A stretch of 64,000 nt of DNA from Cellulomonas sp. KH9. GTDB taxonomy: Bacteria; Actinomycetota; Actinomycetes; Actinomycetales; Cellulomonadaceae. The notes beneath the pieces are model-generated. The model was not told where the DNA came from and searched no databases. It saw nothing but the letters and a program-made list of their open reading frames with translations. Positions 42,076 through 50,583 of this stretch are shown here, in pieces. The translations under genes were made by a program, and so were the position numbers. Each line of letters begins with the position of its first letter. Positions within the stretch are counted from its first letter, which is position 1. Location: positions 125,909 through 189,908 of the forward strand of contig NZ_FOSE01000002.1 in NCBI RefSeq assembly GCF_900114185.1, in the 5' to 3' direction.

Positions 42076-42939
42076 GTGGACGTGACCATCTGGGCCGACG
42101 GCCGGCTGCGCACCCCGGACGAGCCGCTGCTCACGGCCGTCGACCACGGCGTGACCGTCGGCGACGGCGTCTTCGAGACCTGCTCCGTGCACCACGGCGT
42201 CGCGTTCGCCCTGACCCGGCACCTGGCCCGCCTGGAGGCGTCCGCGCGGGGGTTGGGGCTGCCGCCGCCGCCGCTCGACGAGGTGCGTACCGGCGTGCGC
42301 GCGGTGCTCGCCACGGCAGGGGAGCGGGCGGGCCGCCTGCGGATCACCGTGACCGGCGGTCCAGGACCGTTGGGCACGCAGCGCGACGCGCCGGACGAGC
42401 AGCGCCCCGTGGTCGTCGTGGTCGCCGGGCCGGCGGCGGCCGCCGAGGTCGCCCGCGCGGTGCGGGTGCCGTGGGTCCGCAACGAGCGCTCGCCGCTGGC
42501 CGGCCTGAAGACCACGTCGTACGGCGAGAACGTCGTGGCGCTCGCCCGCGCGCGCGAGCACGGCGCCGACGAGGCCCTGCTGGCGGACACCCGGGGACGC
42601 CTGGCGGAGGGCACGGGGTCCAACGTGTTCGTCGAGACCGCCGGGGAGCTGCTGACGCCCTCGTTGGAGACCGGTGCGCTGGCGGGCATCACGCGCGAGC
42701 TCGTGCTGCTGTGGGGGCGCGAGGCCGGGCTCCCGGTGCGCGAGGCGCGTCCCGACGAGCTGCCGTGGGAGGTGCTGGACGACGTGGCCGCCGGGCGCGC
42801 CCACCTGGCCCTGACGGGGTCCGTACGTCACGTGACCCCGGTCGTGCGCCTCGACGACGTGGACGTGACACCCGGACCGCTCTCGCAGGAGGCCCGACGC
42901 GTGTTCCTCGAGCGGCTGCCCCAGGACCTCGACCCGTAG
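42076..42939 (+). CDS. pabC: Aminotransferase class IV, probable aminodeoxychorismate lyase
   Basis: This 287-residue PLP enzyme of fold type IV probably releases p-aminobenzoate and pyruvate from aminodeoxychorismate. Family motifs are VDHGVTVGDGVFETCSVHHG, RITVTGGPGPLGT, the Schiff-base lysine in GLKTTSYGENVVAL, and RLAEGTGSNVFVE. Its place 40 bases after pabB supports PabC over D-amino acid or branched-chain aminotransferase, which share the fold. It converges on the ssgA-like gene across a hairpin. Confidence 0.87.
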   Translation: MDVTIWADGRLRTPDEPLLTAVDHGVTVGDGVFETCSVHHGVAFALTRHLARLEASARGLGLPPPPLDEVRTGVRAVLATAGERAGRLRITVTGGPGPLGTQRDAPDEQRPVVVVVAGPAAAAEVARAVRVPWVRNERSPLAGLKTTSYGENVVALARAREHGADEALLADTRGRLAEGTGSNVFVETAGELLTPSLETGALAGITRELVLLWGREAGLPVREARPDELPWEVLDDVAAGRAHLALTGSVRHVTPVVRLDDVDVTPGPLSQEARRVFLERLPQDLDP

Positions 42940-43024
42940 CCCGCGGTGCCGGACGGCGGCGGGCCCCGGACCGCCGCACGGGCGGACGGCGGCACGGCTG
43001 GACGGTGGTGCGCCCCGGACGACG

Positions 43025-43056
43025 ACAGCCGGCCCCGCGCGTGCGGGACCGGCTGT
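43025..43056. terminator. Bidirectional hairpin between pabC and ssgA-like gene
   Basis: ACAGCCGG (43025-43032) and CCGGCTGT (43049-43056) pair perfectly. Inner CCCGC/GCGGG extends the stem after one mismatch. It lies between convergent genes. Confidence 0.6.
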
Positions 43057-43079
43057 GGTCGTCTGGGTGGTGCCGCGGG

Positions 43080-43508
43080 TCAGGCGGTGAGCAGGGCGGC
43101 GATCAGCGCCGTGATCTCGCCCTCCATCTTGTCCGACTCCGCGCCCACGGGGACGAGGGACTCGGTCGCGGCGAGGAACCGCAGCAGCGGCTCCGTCGGC
43201 GCCGCCAGCAGCGCGCTTCCCTCGACGCCCGAGAGCGACACGAGGGTGTAGTCGGGGTCGTCGTCGCGCCACACCTGCACGTCACCGGTGCCGGCCGGGG
43301 CGTCGGCGACCGCGTGCACGCCCTGGGCGAGCAGCTCGCGGCCGAGCAGCCACGTCGACATCGTGTGGGCGCCGGTGAAGACGGCGCGCACGGTGTAGGG
43401 GTCGGTGGTGCGGAAGCAGAGCTCCGCGGACACCGGGATGACGGTCGCATCGGACCCGATGAGCTGCATGGCGACGACCTCGATGACGTCGTACGACGAT
43501 CCCGTCAT
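43080..43508 (-). CDS. SsgA family sporulation/cell-division regulator
   Basis: This 142-residue SsgA-like protein (SALP) belongs to a family that in Streptomyces positions septa and recruits FtsZ (SsgB) and affects peptidoglycan remodelling. The conserved core is visible: VPVSAELCFRTTDPYTVRAV, WLLGRELLAQGV, GTGDVQVWRDDD and VSLSGVEGSALLAAPTEPLL. The ATG at 43508 has AGGAGGA upstream on the minus strand. No whiA, ftsZ or mre genes are nearby. It is monocistronic, flanked by a convergent pabC and a divergent tRNA. The exact SALP subgroup cannot be told from the sequence alone. Confidence 0.88.
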   Translation of the reverse strand: MTGSSYDVIEVVAMQLIGSDATVIPVSAELCFRTTDPYTVRAVFTGAHTMSTWLLGRELLAQGVHAVADAPAGTGDVQVWRDDDPDYTLVSLSGVEGSALLAAPTEPLLRFLAATESLVPVGAESDKMEGEITALIAALLTA

Positions 43509-43889
43509 CGGGTCCTCCTGTCGCGTGGTGTTGCCCGCACGGGCCGTGGACTCACATCATGGCAGGACCGATGTCCCATTGGACCGTTGCTTGCCCACAG
43601 TTCACCCGCCCGGACCCTTTCACCGTGATGGAAAACGTTGCACATCGCCCGGGCGGGTGCAGATCCCGGCAAGTCGCCCCGCGTGGCGGCGGTCCGGGGC
43701 GCCGTCGTGAGCGCCCCGCGGCCCTCGTGCGCGGTGCTCCGACGGCAGGTGCGGCACGCCGACGACGACGTCGGTTCGGCGTTCGGGCCGACGTCCGCTA
43801 ACATCGTCTCCCGTGCCGCCCACGGGTGGTTCGCCGGTGGTCTGCCCTCAGAGGGTCGGCCCTGGACGGGCCCGGACGGTGCACGCAGC
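43509..43889. other. Intergenic region ssgA-like / tRNA-Val
   Basis: These 381 bases hold the ssgA ribosome-binding site and the presumed promoters of ssgA and tRNA-Val. An A/T-richer stretch lies at 43556-43640. A minus-strand frame across it lacks coding character in its second half. I see nothing else convincing. Confidence 0.45.
43775..43804 (+). promoter_or_regulatory. Weak promoter candidate for tRNA-Val(CAC)
   Basis: TTCGGC (43775-43780) and TAACAT (43799-43804), spaced by 18 bases, precede the tRNA by about 85 bases. Confidence 0.3.
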
Positions 43890-43961
43890 GGGCGATTGGC
43901 TCAGTGGTAGAGCGCCTCGTTCACACCGAGGAGGTCACTGGTTCGAACCCAGTATCGCCCA
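43890..43961 (+). tRNA. tRNA-Val (anticodon CAC)
   Basis: The acceptor arm GGGCGAT pairs with ATCGCCC, and the D-arm is GGCTCAGTGGTAGAGC. The anticodon stem CCTCG/CGAGG encloses TTCACAC (anticodon CAC), and the T-loop has GGTTCGAACCC. CCA is not encoded. It reads GTG valine codons, which are frequent here. It is followed by a very strong hairpin. Confidence 0.94.
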
Positions 43962-43967
43962 CCCGTT

Positions 43968-44005
43968 CGACGACGCCCCCGGCCTGACGGCCGGGGGCGT
44001 CGTCG
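43968..44005 (+). terminator. 17-bp perfect hairpin after tRNA-Val
   Basis: Two exact 17-base arms (43968-43984 and 43989-44005) enclose TGAC, six bases after the tRNA end. This is the strongest stem in the window and is presumably the tRNA terminator. Confidence 0.75.
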
Positions 44006-44133
44006 TGTCCGGACCCGGTGCGCGGCTGCTGCCACCCCAGGGCGACCCCGCCCGTCGCGCCGGGAGCCGGCGCCGCTGCTCGGGGACCGCGCCGGCCGGG
44101 GCCTGCGCTGACGTCGGCACCCGCGCTCCGTGC

Positions 44134-44139
44134 CAGACT
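44134..44139 (+). promoter_or_regulatory. Possible -10 element of nadE, leaderless spacing
   Basis: CAGACT ends 7 bases before the nadE GTG. No Shine-Dalgarno sequence is present. Confidence 0.35.
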
Positions 44140-44145
44140 CGCGAG

Positions 44146-46215
44146 GTGGACTTCCTCTCCGCCTACGCCCACGGCTTCGCCCGGGTCGCCGCGTGCACGG
44201 TGCCGGTCACCGTCGCCGACCCGGCCCGCAACGCGACCGCCGTCATCGCGGCCGCGCGTGCCTGCCACGACGACGGCGTCGCCGTGGCCGTGCTGCCCGA
44301 GCTGTGCCTGTCCGGCTACGCGATCGACGACCTGTTCCTGCAGGACGCCCTGCTCGACGCCGTGCGCACCGCGCTCGACGAGGTCGTCGCCGCCTCGCGC
44401 GACCTGCGGCCGGTCCTGGTCGTGGGCGCGCCGCTCGCGCACGGCGGGCGGCTCCTCAACACCGCCGTGGTCGTGCACCGCGGCCGGGTCCTCGGCGTGG
44501 CGCCGAAGTCGTACCTGCCCACGTACCGGGAGTTCTACGAGCGACGCTGGTTCGCCCCCGGGGACGACGTCCGCGGCACCACCACGATCGCCGGGCAGGA
44601 CGTGCCGATCGGCCCCGACCTGCTGTTCGCCGCGACCGACGTGCCCGGGCTCGTGCTGCACGTCGAGGTGTGCGAGGACCTGTGGGTGCCCGTCCCGCCC
44701 AGCGCCACGGCCGCGCTCGCGGGCGCCACGGTGCTCGTCAACCTCTCGTCCAGCCCGATCACCGTGGGGCGCGCGGAAGACCGTCGGCTGCTGGTGCGGT
44801 CGGCGTCGGCGCGCTGCGCGGCGGCGTACGTCTACGCCGCCGCCGGGTACGGCGAGTCGACCACCGACCTCTCGTGGGACGGCCAGACGATGGTCTACGA
44901 GCTCGGCGAGCTGCTGGCCGAGGGGGAGCGGTTCGTCGACGATCCGGTGCACACGGTGGCCGACGTCGACCTCGACCGGCTGCGTCAGCACCGCCAGCGC
45001 ACGGGGACCTTCGACGACAACCGCCGCGGGCTGGGCATGGCGCCCGCCGGTGCCTCGCACCGGACCGTCGCCTTCACGCTCGACCCGCCGACGGGCGACG
45101 TCGGGCTGCGGCGCCGCGTCGACCGCTTCCCGTTCGTCCCGGACGACCCGCAGCGACTCGCCCTCGACTGCTACGAGGCCTACAACATCCAGGTCAGCGG
45201 CCTGGAGCAGCGGCTGCGCGCGGTCGGTGGCGCCAAGGTCGTCATCGGGGTGTCCGGCGGGCTGGACTCGACGCACGCGCTGATCGTCGCCGCGCGGGCC
45301 ATGGACCGGCTCGGCCGTCCCCGCAGCGACATCCTCGCGTTCACGATGCCCGGGTTCGCCACCAGCGAGGGCACCAGGGCCAGCGCGCTGGCGCTCATGG
45401 AGTCGCTCGGCACGACGTTCGAGACGATCGACATCCGCCCTGCCGCCCGGCAGATGCTCGCGGACCTCGGCCACCCCGCCGGTGCCGGCGAGGAGGTCTA
45501 CGACGTCACGTTCGAGAACGTGCAGGCGGGCCTGCGCACCGACTACCTGTTCCGGGCCGCCAACCAGCGCGGCGGCATCGTGCTGGGGACCGGGGACCTC
45601 TCCGAGCTGGCGCTCGGCTGGTGCACGTACGGCGTGGGGGACCAGATGTCCCACTACGCCGTCAACGCCGGCGTGCCCAAGACACTCATCCAGCACCTCA
45701 TCCGCTGGGTGGTGGGCGAGGGGCACTTCGACGACGCCACGAACGCCGTGCTGCTGCGCGTCCTGGACCAGGAGATCTCCCCGGAGCTGGTGCCGGCGCG
45801 CGAGGGCGAGCGGATCCAGTCCACGGAGGACACGATCGGCCCGTACGCGCTGCACGACTTCGCGCTGTACCAGCTGCTGCGCCACGGCATGCGTCCCAGC
45901 CGGGTCGCCTTCCTCGCGTGGCACGCGTGGCACGACGCGTCGGCGGGGGAGTGGCCCCCGGGCTGGCCGCAGGACCGGCGGCCCGCGTACGACCTGCCGA
46001 CGGTGCGGCGGTGGCTCGAGGTGTTCCTGCGGCGGTTCTTCGCCAGCCAGTTCAAGCGCTCCGCGCTGCCGAACGGGCCGAAGGTGAGCGAGGGCGGCAC
46101 CATGTCGCCGCGCGGCGACTGGCGGATGCCGTCCGACGCGTCCGTGGCCGCGTGGCTCGCGGAGCTCGACGCGCACGTCCCGCACGACCTGTCGGCCGCA
46201 CCGCCGCCCGCCTGA
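44146..46215 (+). CDS. nadE: Glutamine-dependent NAD+ synthetase
   Basis: This 689-residue two-domain enzyme converts NaAD to NAD+ using ammonia from glutamine. The N-terminal nitrilase-type amidase holds the triad Glu52 (LPELCLSGY), Lys121 (APKSYLPTYREFYE) and Cys176 (EVCEDLW). These are exactly the residue numbers of the M. tuberculosis enzyme, which strongly supports GTG at 44146 as the start. The C-terminal synthetase has the ATP-pyrophosphatase loop GVSGGLDST, GTGDLSELALGWCTYG and a closing KRSALPNGPKVSEGG. It stands alone between the tRNA and thrS. Confidence 0.97.
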   Translation: MDFLSAYAHGFARVAACTVPVTVADPARNATAVIAAARACHDDGVAVAVLPELCLSGYAIDDLFLQDALLDAVRTALDEVVAASRDLRPVLVVGAPLAHGGRLLNTAVVVHRGRVLGVAPKSYLPTYREFYERRWFAPGDDVRGTTTIAGQDVPIGPDLLFAATDVPGLVLHVEVCEDLWVPVPPSATAALAGATVLVNLSSSPITVGRAEDRRLLVRSASARCAAAYVYAAAGYGESTTDLSWDGQTMVYELGELLAEGERFVDDPVHTVADVDLDRLRQHRQRTGTFDDNRRGLGMAPAGASHRTVAFTLDPPTGDVGLRRRVDRFPFVPDDPQRLALDCYEAYNIQVSGLEQRLRAVGGAKVVIGVSGGLDSTHALIVAARAMDRLGRPRSDILAFTMPGFATSEGTRASALALMESLGTTFETIDIRPAARQMLADLGHPAGAGEEVYDVTFENVQAGLRTDYLFRAANQRGGIVLGTGDLSELALGWCTYGVGDQMSHYAVNAGVPKTLIQHLIRWVVGEGHFDDATNAVLLRVLDQEISPELVPAREGERIQSTEDTIGPYALHDFALYQLLRHGMRPSRVAFLAWHAWHDASAGEWPPGWPQDRRPAYDLPTVRRWLEVFLRRFFASQFKRSALPNGPKVSEGGTMSPRGDWRMPSDASVAAWLAELDAHVPHDLSAAPPPA

Positions 46216-46294
46216 GCCGCCCCCGCAGCCGCCCCGCAGCCGTCCGCCGGCCGTCCGGCACGACCGCGGTGCGGTCCGTGCCGACCGCGGTCGG

Positions 46295-46300
46295 TAGCAT
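46295..46300 (+). promoter_or_regulatory. Putative -10 element of the thrS operon
   Basis: TAGCAT would start transcription near 46307, giving an 80-base leader before GTG 46387. A perfect palindrome, CCGACCGCGGTCGG, lies just upstream at 46281-46294. Confidence 0.45.
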
Positions 46301-46386
46301 CGACCTGGCCCGTGTCGACGACCGCCGACCCGCGCCGCCGACCCGCCGCGACCCGCGGAGCGGGCAGACCCGAGGAGCCCACGAAC

Positions 46387-48399
46387 GTGCCCGAGCAGAT
46401 GACCCTGACCGTCGACGGCGTCGAGACCCCGGTCGCGCAGGGCACGACGGGCGCCGACCTGTTCGCCGACCGCCGCGACGTCGTCGTCGTGCGCGTCGAC
46501 GGTGAGCTGAAGGACCTCGCCGCGCCGCTGGCGCCCGGTGCCGTGGTGGAGCCGGTGACCATCGACTCCCCGGACGGTCTCGCGGTGCTGCGGCACTCGG
46601 CCGCCCACGTGCTCGCCCAGGCGGTGCAGGAGGTCAACCCGAAGGCCCGCCTGGGCATCGGCCCGCCGATCACGGACGGCTTCTACTACGACTTCGACGT
46701 CGAGACCCCGTTCACCCCGGAGGACCTCAAGGCGATCGAGAAGGTCATGGGGCGCATCGTCAAGGAGGGCCAGACCTTCCGGCGGTGGGACGTCACCGAG
46801 GCGCAGGCGCGCGAGGAGCTCGCGGCCGAGCCGTACAAGCTCGAGCTCATCGGGCTCAAGGGCGAGGCCGGGGACACCGACGGCGCCTCCGTCGAGGTGG
46901 GGCTCGGTGGACTGTCGATCTACCAGAACGTGCGTGGCGCGGGGCGCGAGTCCGAGACCGTCGTGTGGCAGGACCTGTGCCGCGGCCCGCACCTGCCCAG
47001 CACGCGCCTGATCGGCAACGGCTTCCAGCTCACCCGGTCCGCGGCCGCCTACTGGCGCGGCTCGGAGAAGAACCCGCAGCTGCAGCGCGTCTACGGCACC
47101 GCGTGGCCGACCAAGGACGAGCTCAAGGCGTACCTCGAGCGCATCGCCGAGGCCGAGCGCCGCGACCACCGCAAGCTCGGCAACGAGCTCGACCTGTTCT
47201 CGTTCCCCGAGGAGATCGGGTCCGGACTGGCGGTGTTCCACCCCAAGGGCGGCATCATCCGCATGGAGATGGAGGAGTACTCGCGCCGCCGGCACGTGCA
47301 GGCCGGCTACTCCTTCGTGAACTCGCCGCACATCACCAAGGAGCAGCTCTTCCAGATCTCCGGGCACCTGGACTGGTACGCCGACGGCATGTACCCGCCC
47401 ATGCAGCTCGACGCCGAGTACCACGAGGACGGCACGATCCGGCGCGAGGGGCAGAACTACTACCTCAAGCCGATGAACTGCCCCATGCACAACCTGATCT
47501 TCTCCTCGCGCGGGCGGTCGTACCGCGAGCTGCCGCTGCGGCTGTTCGAGTTCGGCACCGTCTACCGGTACGAGAAGTCGGGCGTCGTGCACGGCATGAC
47601 CCGCGCGCGCGGCTTCACCCAGGACGACGCGCACATCTACTGCACCCGCGAGCAGATGAAGGACGAGCTCACCAGCCTGCTCACCTTCGTCCTCGACCTG
47701 CTCAAGGACTACGGGCTCGACGACTTCTACCTCGAGCTGTCGACCCGGAACCCGGAGAAGTCCGTGGGCTCCGAGGAGGTCTGGGAGGAGGCGACCGAGA
47801 CGCTGCGCCAGGTCGCCGAGGCGTCGGGGCTCGACCTCGTGCCCGACCCGGGTGGCGCCGCCTTCTACGGTCCGAAGATCTCGGTCCAGGCGAAGGACGC
47901 CATCGGCCGCACCTGGCAGATGTCGACCATCCAGCTCGACTTCAACCTGCCCGAGCGGTTCGAGCTCGAGTACACCGCGCCCGACGGCAGCCGCCAGCGC
48001 CCGGTGATGATCCACCGCGCGCTGTTCGGGTCGATCGAGCGGTTCTTCGCGGTGCTGACCGAGCACTACGCCGGGGCGTTCCCCGCGTGGCTCGCGCCCG
48101 TGCAGGTGCTCGCCGTCCCGGTGGCCGAGCCGTTCGAGCCGTACCTCGACGAGGTGGTCTCCCGTCTGCGCGCCCAGGGCATCCGTGCCGAGGTCGACCG
48201 GTCCGACGACCGCTTCGGCAAGAAGATCCGCAACGCCTCGACGCAGAAGATCCCCTTCGTGCTCATCGCCGGCGGGGAGGACGCCGAGGCCGGCGCCGTG
48301 TCCTTCCGCTACCGCGACGGCCGCCAGGACAACGGCGTGCCCGTCGACGAGGCGGTCGAGCGGATCGTCGCGGCCGTCCGCGACCGCGTGCAGGTCTGA
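46387..48399 (+). CDS. thrS: Threonyl-tRNA synthetase
   Basis: This 670-residue class II synthetase charges tRNA-Thr. An N-terminal TGS domain ([20 protein letters not shown]) is followed by the editing-domain motif [13 protein letters not shown], the [13 protein letters not shown] segment, and the catalytic core with [11 protein letters not shown] (zinc-binding Cys), motif 2 [13 protein letters not shown] and motif 3 [15 protein letters not shown]. The anticodon-binding domain closes the chain ([20 protein letters not shown]). GTG at 46387 has GAGGAG upstream. A GTG at 46312 in frame would add a non-conserved basic tail. It leads the PIM-synthesis gene string. Confidence 0.96.
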   Translation: MPEQMTLTVDGVETPVAQGTTGADLFADRRDVVVVRVDGELKDLAAPLAPGAVVEPVTIDSPDGLAVLRHSAAHVLAQAVQEVNPKARLGIGPPITDGFYYDFDVETPFTPEDLKAIEKVMGRIVKEGQTFRRWDVTEAQAREELAAEPYKLELIGLKGEAGDTDGASVEVGLGGLSIYQNVRGAGRESETVVWQDLCRGPHLPSTRLIGNGFQLTRSAAAYWRGSEKNPQLQRVYGTAWPTKDELKAYLERIAEAERRDHRKLGNELDLFSFPEEIGSGLAVFHPKGGIIRMEMEEYSRRRHVQAGYSFVNSPHITKEQLFQISGHLDWYADGMYPPMQLDAEYHEDGTIRREGQNYYLKPMNCPMHNLIFSSRGRSYRELPLRLFEFGTVYRYEKSGVVHGMTRARGFTQDDAHIYCTREQMKDELTSLLTFVLDLLKDYGLDDFYLELSTRNPEKSVGSEEVWEEATETLRQVAEASGLDLVPDPGGAAFYGPKISVQAKDAIGRTWQMSTIQLDFNLPERFELEYTAPDGSRQRPVMIHRALFGSIERFFAVLTEHYAGAFPAWLAPVQVLAVPVAEPFEPYLDEVVSRLRAQGIRAEVDRSDDRFGKKIRNASTQKIPFVLIAGGEDAEAGAVSFRYRDGRQDNGVPVDEAVERIVAAVRDRVQV

Positions 48400-48402
48400 G
48401 CC

Positions 48403-48975
48403 GTGCCGCCCTCCGACGACGTGGAGGTCGAGCCCGCCGACGCCTTCGCCGGCGTCCCGGACGGGCTCGACCGGCTGTGGACACCGCACCGCATGGCGTA
48501 CATCGGCGGGCAGGACAAGCCTGCCGACGACGCACCGGGGGACGGCTGCCCGTTCTGTCGCATCCCCGGCCTGCCGGACGAGCAAGGGCTGGTCGTGCAC
48601 CGCGGTGAGGTCGCGTACGTGGTGATGAACCTCTACCCGTACAACTCGGGGCACCTGCTGGTGTGCCCCTACCGGCACGTGGCGGACTACACCGAGCTCA
48701 CGCCGCCCGAGGTCGCGGAGGTCGCCGACCTCACGCGCACCGCGATGCGGGTGGTCCGCGAGGTGCTCGCGCCCGACGGCTTCAACCTCGGCATGAACCA
48801 GGGCCAGGTGGCGGGCGCCGGCATCCAGGCGCACCTGCACCAGCACGTCGTTCCCCGCTGGGGCGGCGACGCGAACTTCCTGCCGATCGTCGCGCGCACC
48901 CGCGCGCTGCCGGCGCTGCTCGGCGACACGCGCGCGGCGCTGGCCGCCGCGTGGCCCGCCACCACGAAGGGATGA
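48403..48975 (+). CDS. HIT family hydrolase/phosphorylase
   Basis: This 190-residue histidine-triad protein has the motif HLHQHVV near residue 145 and CPFCRIPG near residue 49, the probable metal site of the Ap4A/FHIT-like group. NLYPYNSGHLLVCPYRHVAD is the usual nucleotide-site strand. The M. tuberculosis gene in the same place (Rv2613c) encodes a diadenosine tetraphosphate phosphorylase, so a similar role is likely but not proven. GTG at 48403 lies three bases after the thrS stop. Confidence 0.9.
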   Translation: MPPSDDVEVEPADAFAGVPDGLDRLWTPHRMAYIGGQDKPADDAPGDGCPFCRIPGLPDEQGLVVHRGEVAYVVMNLYPYNSGHLLVCPYRHVADYTELTPPEVAEVADLTRTAMRVVREVLAPDGFNLGMNQGQVAGAGIQAHLHQHVVPRWGGDANFLPIVARTRALPALLGDTRAALAAAWPATTKG

Positions 48976-48982
48976 CGGACGC

Positions 48983-49594
48983 GTGCTGAGCCGACTGCGC
49001 GGCGCCATGACGCGGCTGTGGACGCCGCTGGCCGACGCGCTCCTGCGCCGGGGGGTGTCCCCGGACGCCGTGACGATCACCGGGACGCTCGTCGTCGTCG
49101 TCACGGCGCTGTGGGCGTTCCCCACGGGCCACCTGCTGCTGGGCGGCCTGCTCATCGCCGTCTTCACGCTCACCGACTCGATCGACGGGGTCATGGCGCG
49201 CCGGTCCGGGCGCAGCGGCCCCTGGGGTGCGTTCCTGGACTCGACCCTCGACCGCTTCGGCGACGGCGCGATCTTCGCGGGCCTCGTGCTCTGGTACACC
49301 GGCGGTGGCGACTCGCGCCTCACCGCGGTGCTCGCGCTGGCGTGCCTCGTCCTGGGCTCGATCGTGCCCTACGCCCGGGCTCGCGCGGAGGGCCTGGGCA
49401 TGACGGCGGCCGTCGGCATCGCCGAGCGCGCCGACCGGCTGTTCGCCGTGCTCCTCGCGACGGTCCTGGTGGGTGCCGGCCTGCCTGACGTCGTCATGAC
49501 CGTCGTCCTCGGCCTGCTCACGGTGGCGTCCGCGATCACGGTCGTGCAGCGCATGGCCACGGTCCGTCGCCAGGTGCGCGAGGCGACCCCGTGA
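48983..49594 (+). CDS. pgsA: Phosphatidylinositol phosphate synthase (CDP-alcohol phosphatidyltransferase)
   Basis: This 203-residue membrane enzyme joins CDP-diacylglycerol to inositol phosphate, giving the precursor of phosphatidylinositol. The CDP-alcohol motif is complete: DSIDGVMARRSGRSGPWGAF followed by LDSTLDRFGD, containing the D-x2-DG-x2-AR-x8-G-x3-D-x3-D residues. Six helices are predicted. The PIM acyltransferase and pimA downstream support the inositol-phosphate substrate over glycerol-3-phosphate. GTG at 48983 is close behind the HIT gene; the stop overlaps the acyltransferase start by four bases. Confidence 0.92.
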   Translation: MLSRLRGAMTRLWTPLADALLRRGVSPDAVTITGTLVVVVTALWAFPTGHLLLGGLLIAVFTLTDSIDGVMARRSGRSGPWGAFLDSTLDRFGDGAIFAGLVLWYTGGGDSRLTAVLALACLVLGSIVPYARARAEGLGMTAAVGIAERADRLFAVLLATVLVGAGLPDVVMTVVLGLLTVASAITVVQRMATVRRQVREATP

Positions 49595-50583
49595 TCGACG
49601 TCGCCCGCGCCTACCACCTCGCGTGGCGCGTGGGCCACCGGGTCCCCGGCGCCGTCGTGCGGGGGCTGAGCACGCTCGGGGCGGACGTCGCGTGGGCGCG
49701 CCGCGGGTCCGGCGTGCGGCGCCTCGAGGCGAACCTCGCCCGGGTCCGCCCCGAGCTGGACGCGCGCGCCCTGCGCCGCCTCTCGCGCGCGGGCATGCGG
49801 TCGTACATGCGCTACTTCGGCGAGGCGTTCACCCTGCGCGCGCTGAGCACGGACCAGCTCGCCGCGCGCGTCCGGGTCGAGGGCCTCGAGCACCTCCGGC
49901 CGCACCTCGACGAGGGGCGGCAGGTGGTCGTCGCCCTCGGGCACACGGGCAACTGGGACCTCGCCGGCGCCTGGGCCACCGCCCACGTCGCGCCGGTCAC
50001 GACCGTGGCGGAGCGACTGAAGCCCGAGGAGCTCTTCCAGGAGTTCCTGGCCTTCCGCGAGAGCATCGGCCTGCGGATCATCCCGCTGACCGGTGGTGGC
50101 GACGTGTTCCGGCAGCTCGTGCGTGTCGCGCGCACCGGCCCCGGGCTCCTGCCGCTGCTCGCGGACCGCGACCTGACGGCCAGGGGCCTCGAGGTCGACC
50201 TGTTCGGGGAGCGTGCGCGGGTGGCGGCCGGTCCGGCCGCGCTGGCGGTCACCACCGGCGCCCCGCTGGTCGCCGCGTCCATCTCCTACGAGCGGCTGCG
50301 ACGCGCACGTCGGCGCGCCGCGGGCGGGCCGTGGGGGATCGTGGTCCGGTTCAGCCCGCTCGTCGAGGTGCCGGCCGACCTCCCTCGCACCGACCGGGTC
50401 CAGGCCCTCACGCAGGCCTGGGTGGACGTGCTGGCCGAGCAGATCCACGCCCACCCCCAGGACTGGCACATGCTGCAGCGCGTGTTCGTCGCGGACCTCG
50501 ACCCGGCCCGCGACGCGGCCCGCCGTGCCGCGGAGGAGCCGGCCGCGGGCGACGACGCACTCGGGCCGGAGGTCGCCACGTGA
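49591..50583 (+). CDS. Phosphatidylinositol mannoside acyltransferase
   Basis: This 330-residue acyltransferase of the lauroyl-ACP (HtrB/LpxL) superfamily acts at the inner leaflet to acylate a mannose of phosphatidylinositol mannoside. The catalytic HX4D motif is HTGNWD near residue 117, followed by VAERLKPEELFQEFLAFRES, IIPLTGGGDVFRQLV and the LLADRDLTARGLEVDLFGE segment. No N-terminal signal is present, only an amphipathic helix. It overlaps pgsA and pimA by four bases each (GTGA). The position matches M. tuberculosis Rv2611c (PatA). Confidence 0.92.
   Translation: MIDVARAYHLAWRVGHRVPGAVVRGLSTLGADVAWARRGSGVRRLEANLARVRPELDARALRRLSRAGMRSYMRYFGEAFTLRALSTDQLAARVRVEGLEHLRPHLDEGRQVVVALGHTGNWDLAGAWATAHVAPVTTVAERLKPEELFQEFLAFRESIGLRIIPLTGGGDVFRQLVRVARTGPGLLPLLADRDLTARGLEVDLFGERARVAAGPAALAVTTGAPLVAASISYERLRRARRRAAGGPWGIVVRFSPLVEVPADLPRTDRVQALTQAWVDVLAEQIHAHPQDWHMLQRVFVADLDPARDAARRAAEEPAAGDDALGPEVAT

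Noticed and set aside
43505..43804. A 99-codon minus-strand frame upstream of ssgA
   Set aside because: It has a TTA codon near its start, its second half lacks G/C bias in third positions, and it overlaps the presumed ssgA and tRNA promoters. I treat it as non-coding.
46216..46386. T-box or other amino-acid riboswitch before thrS
   Set aside because: The leader is only about 80 bases, has no T-box sequence (TGGNACCGCG-like) and no specifier loop or terminator; only a short palindrome is present.
43921..49323. A 1800-codon minus-strand frame
   Set aside because: It is antisense to nadE, thrS, the HIT gene and pgsA, all of which have complete catalytic motifs on the plus strand.
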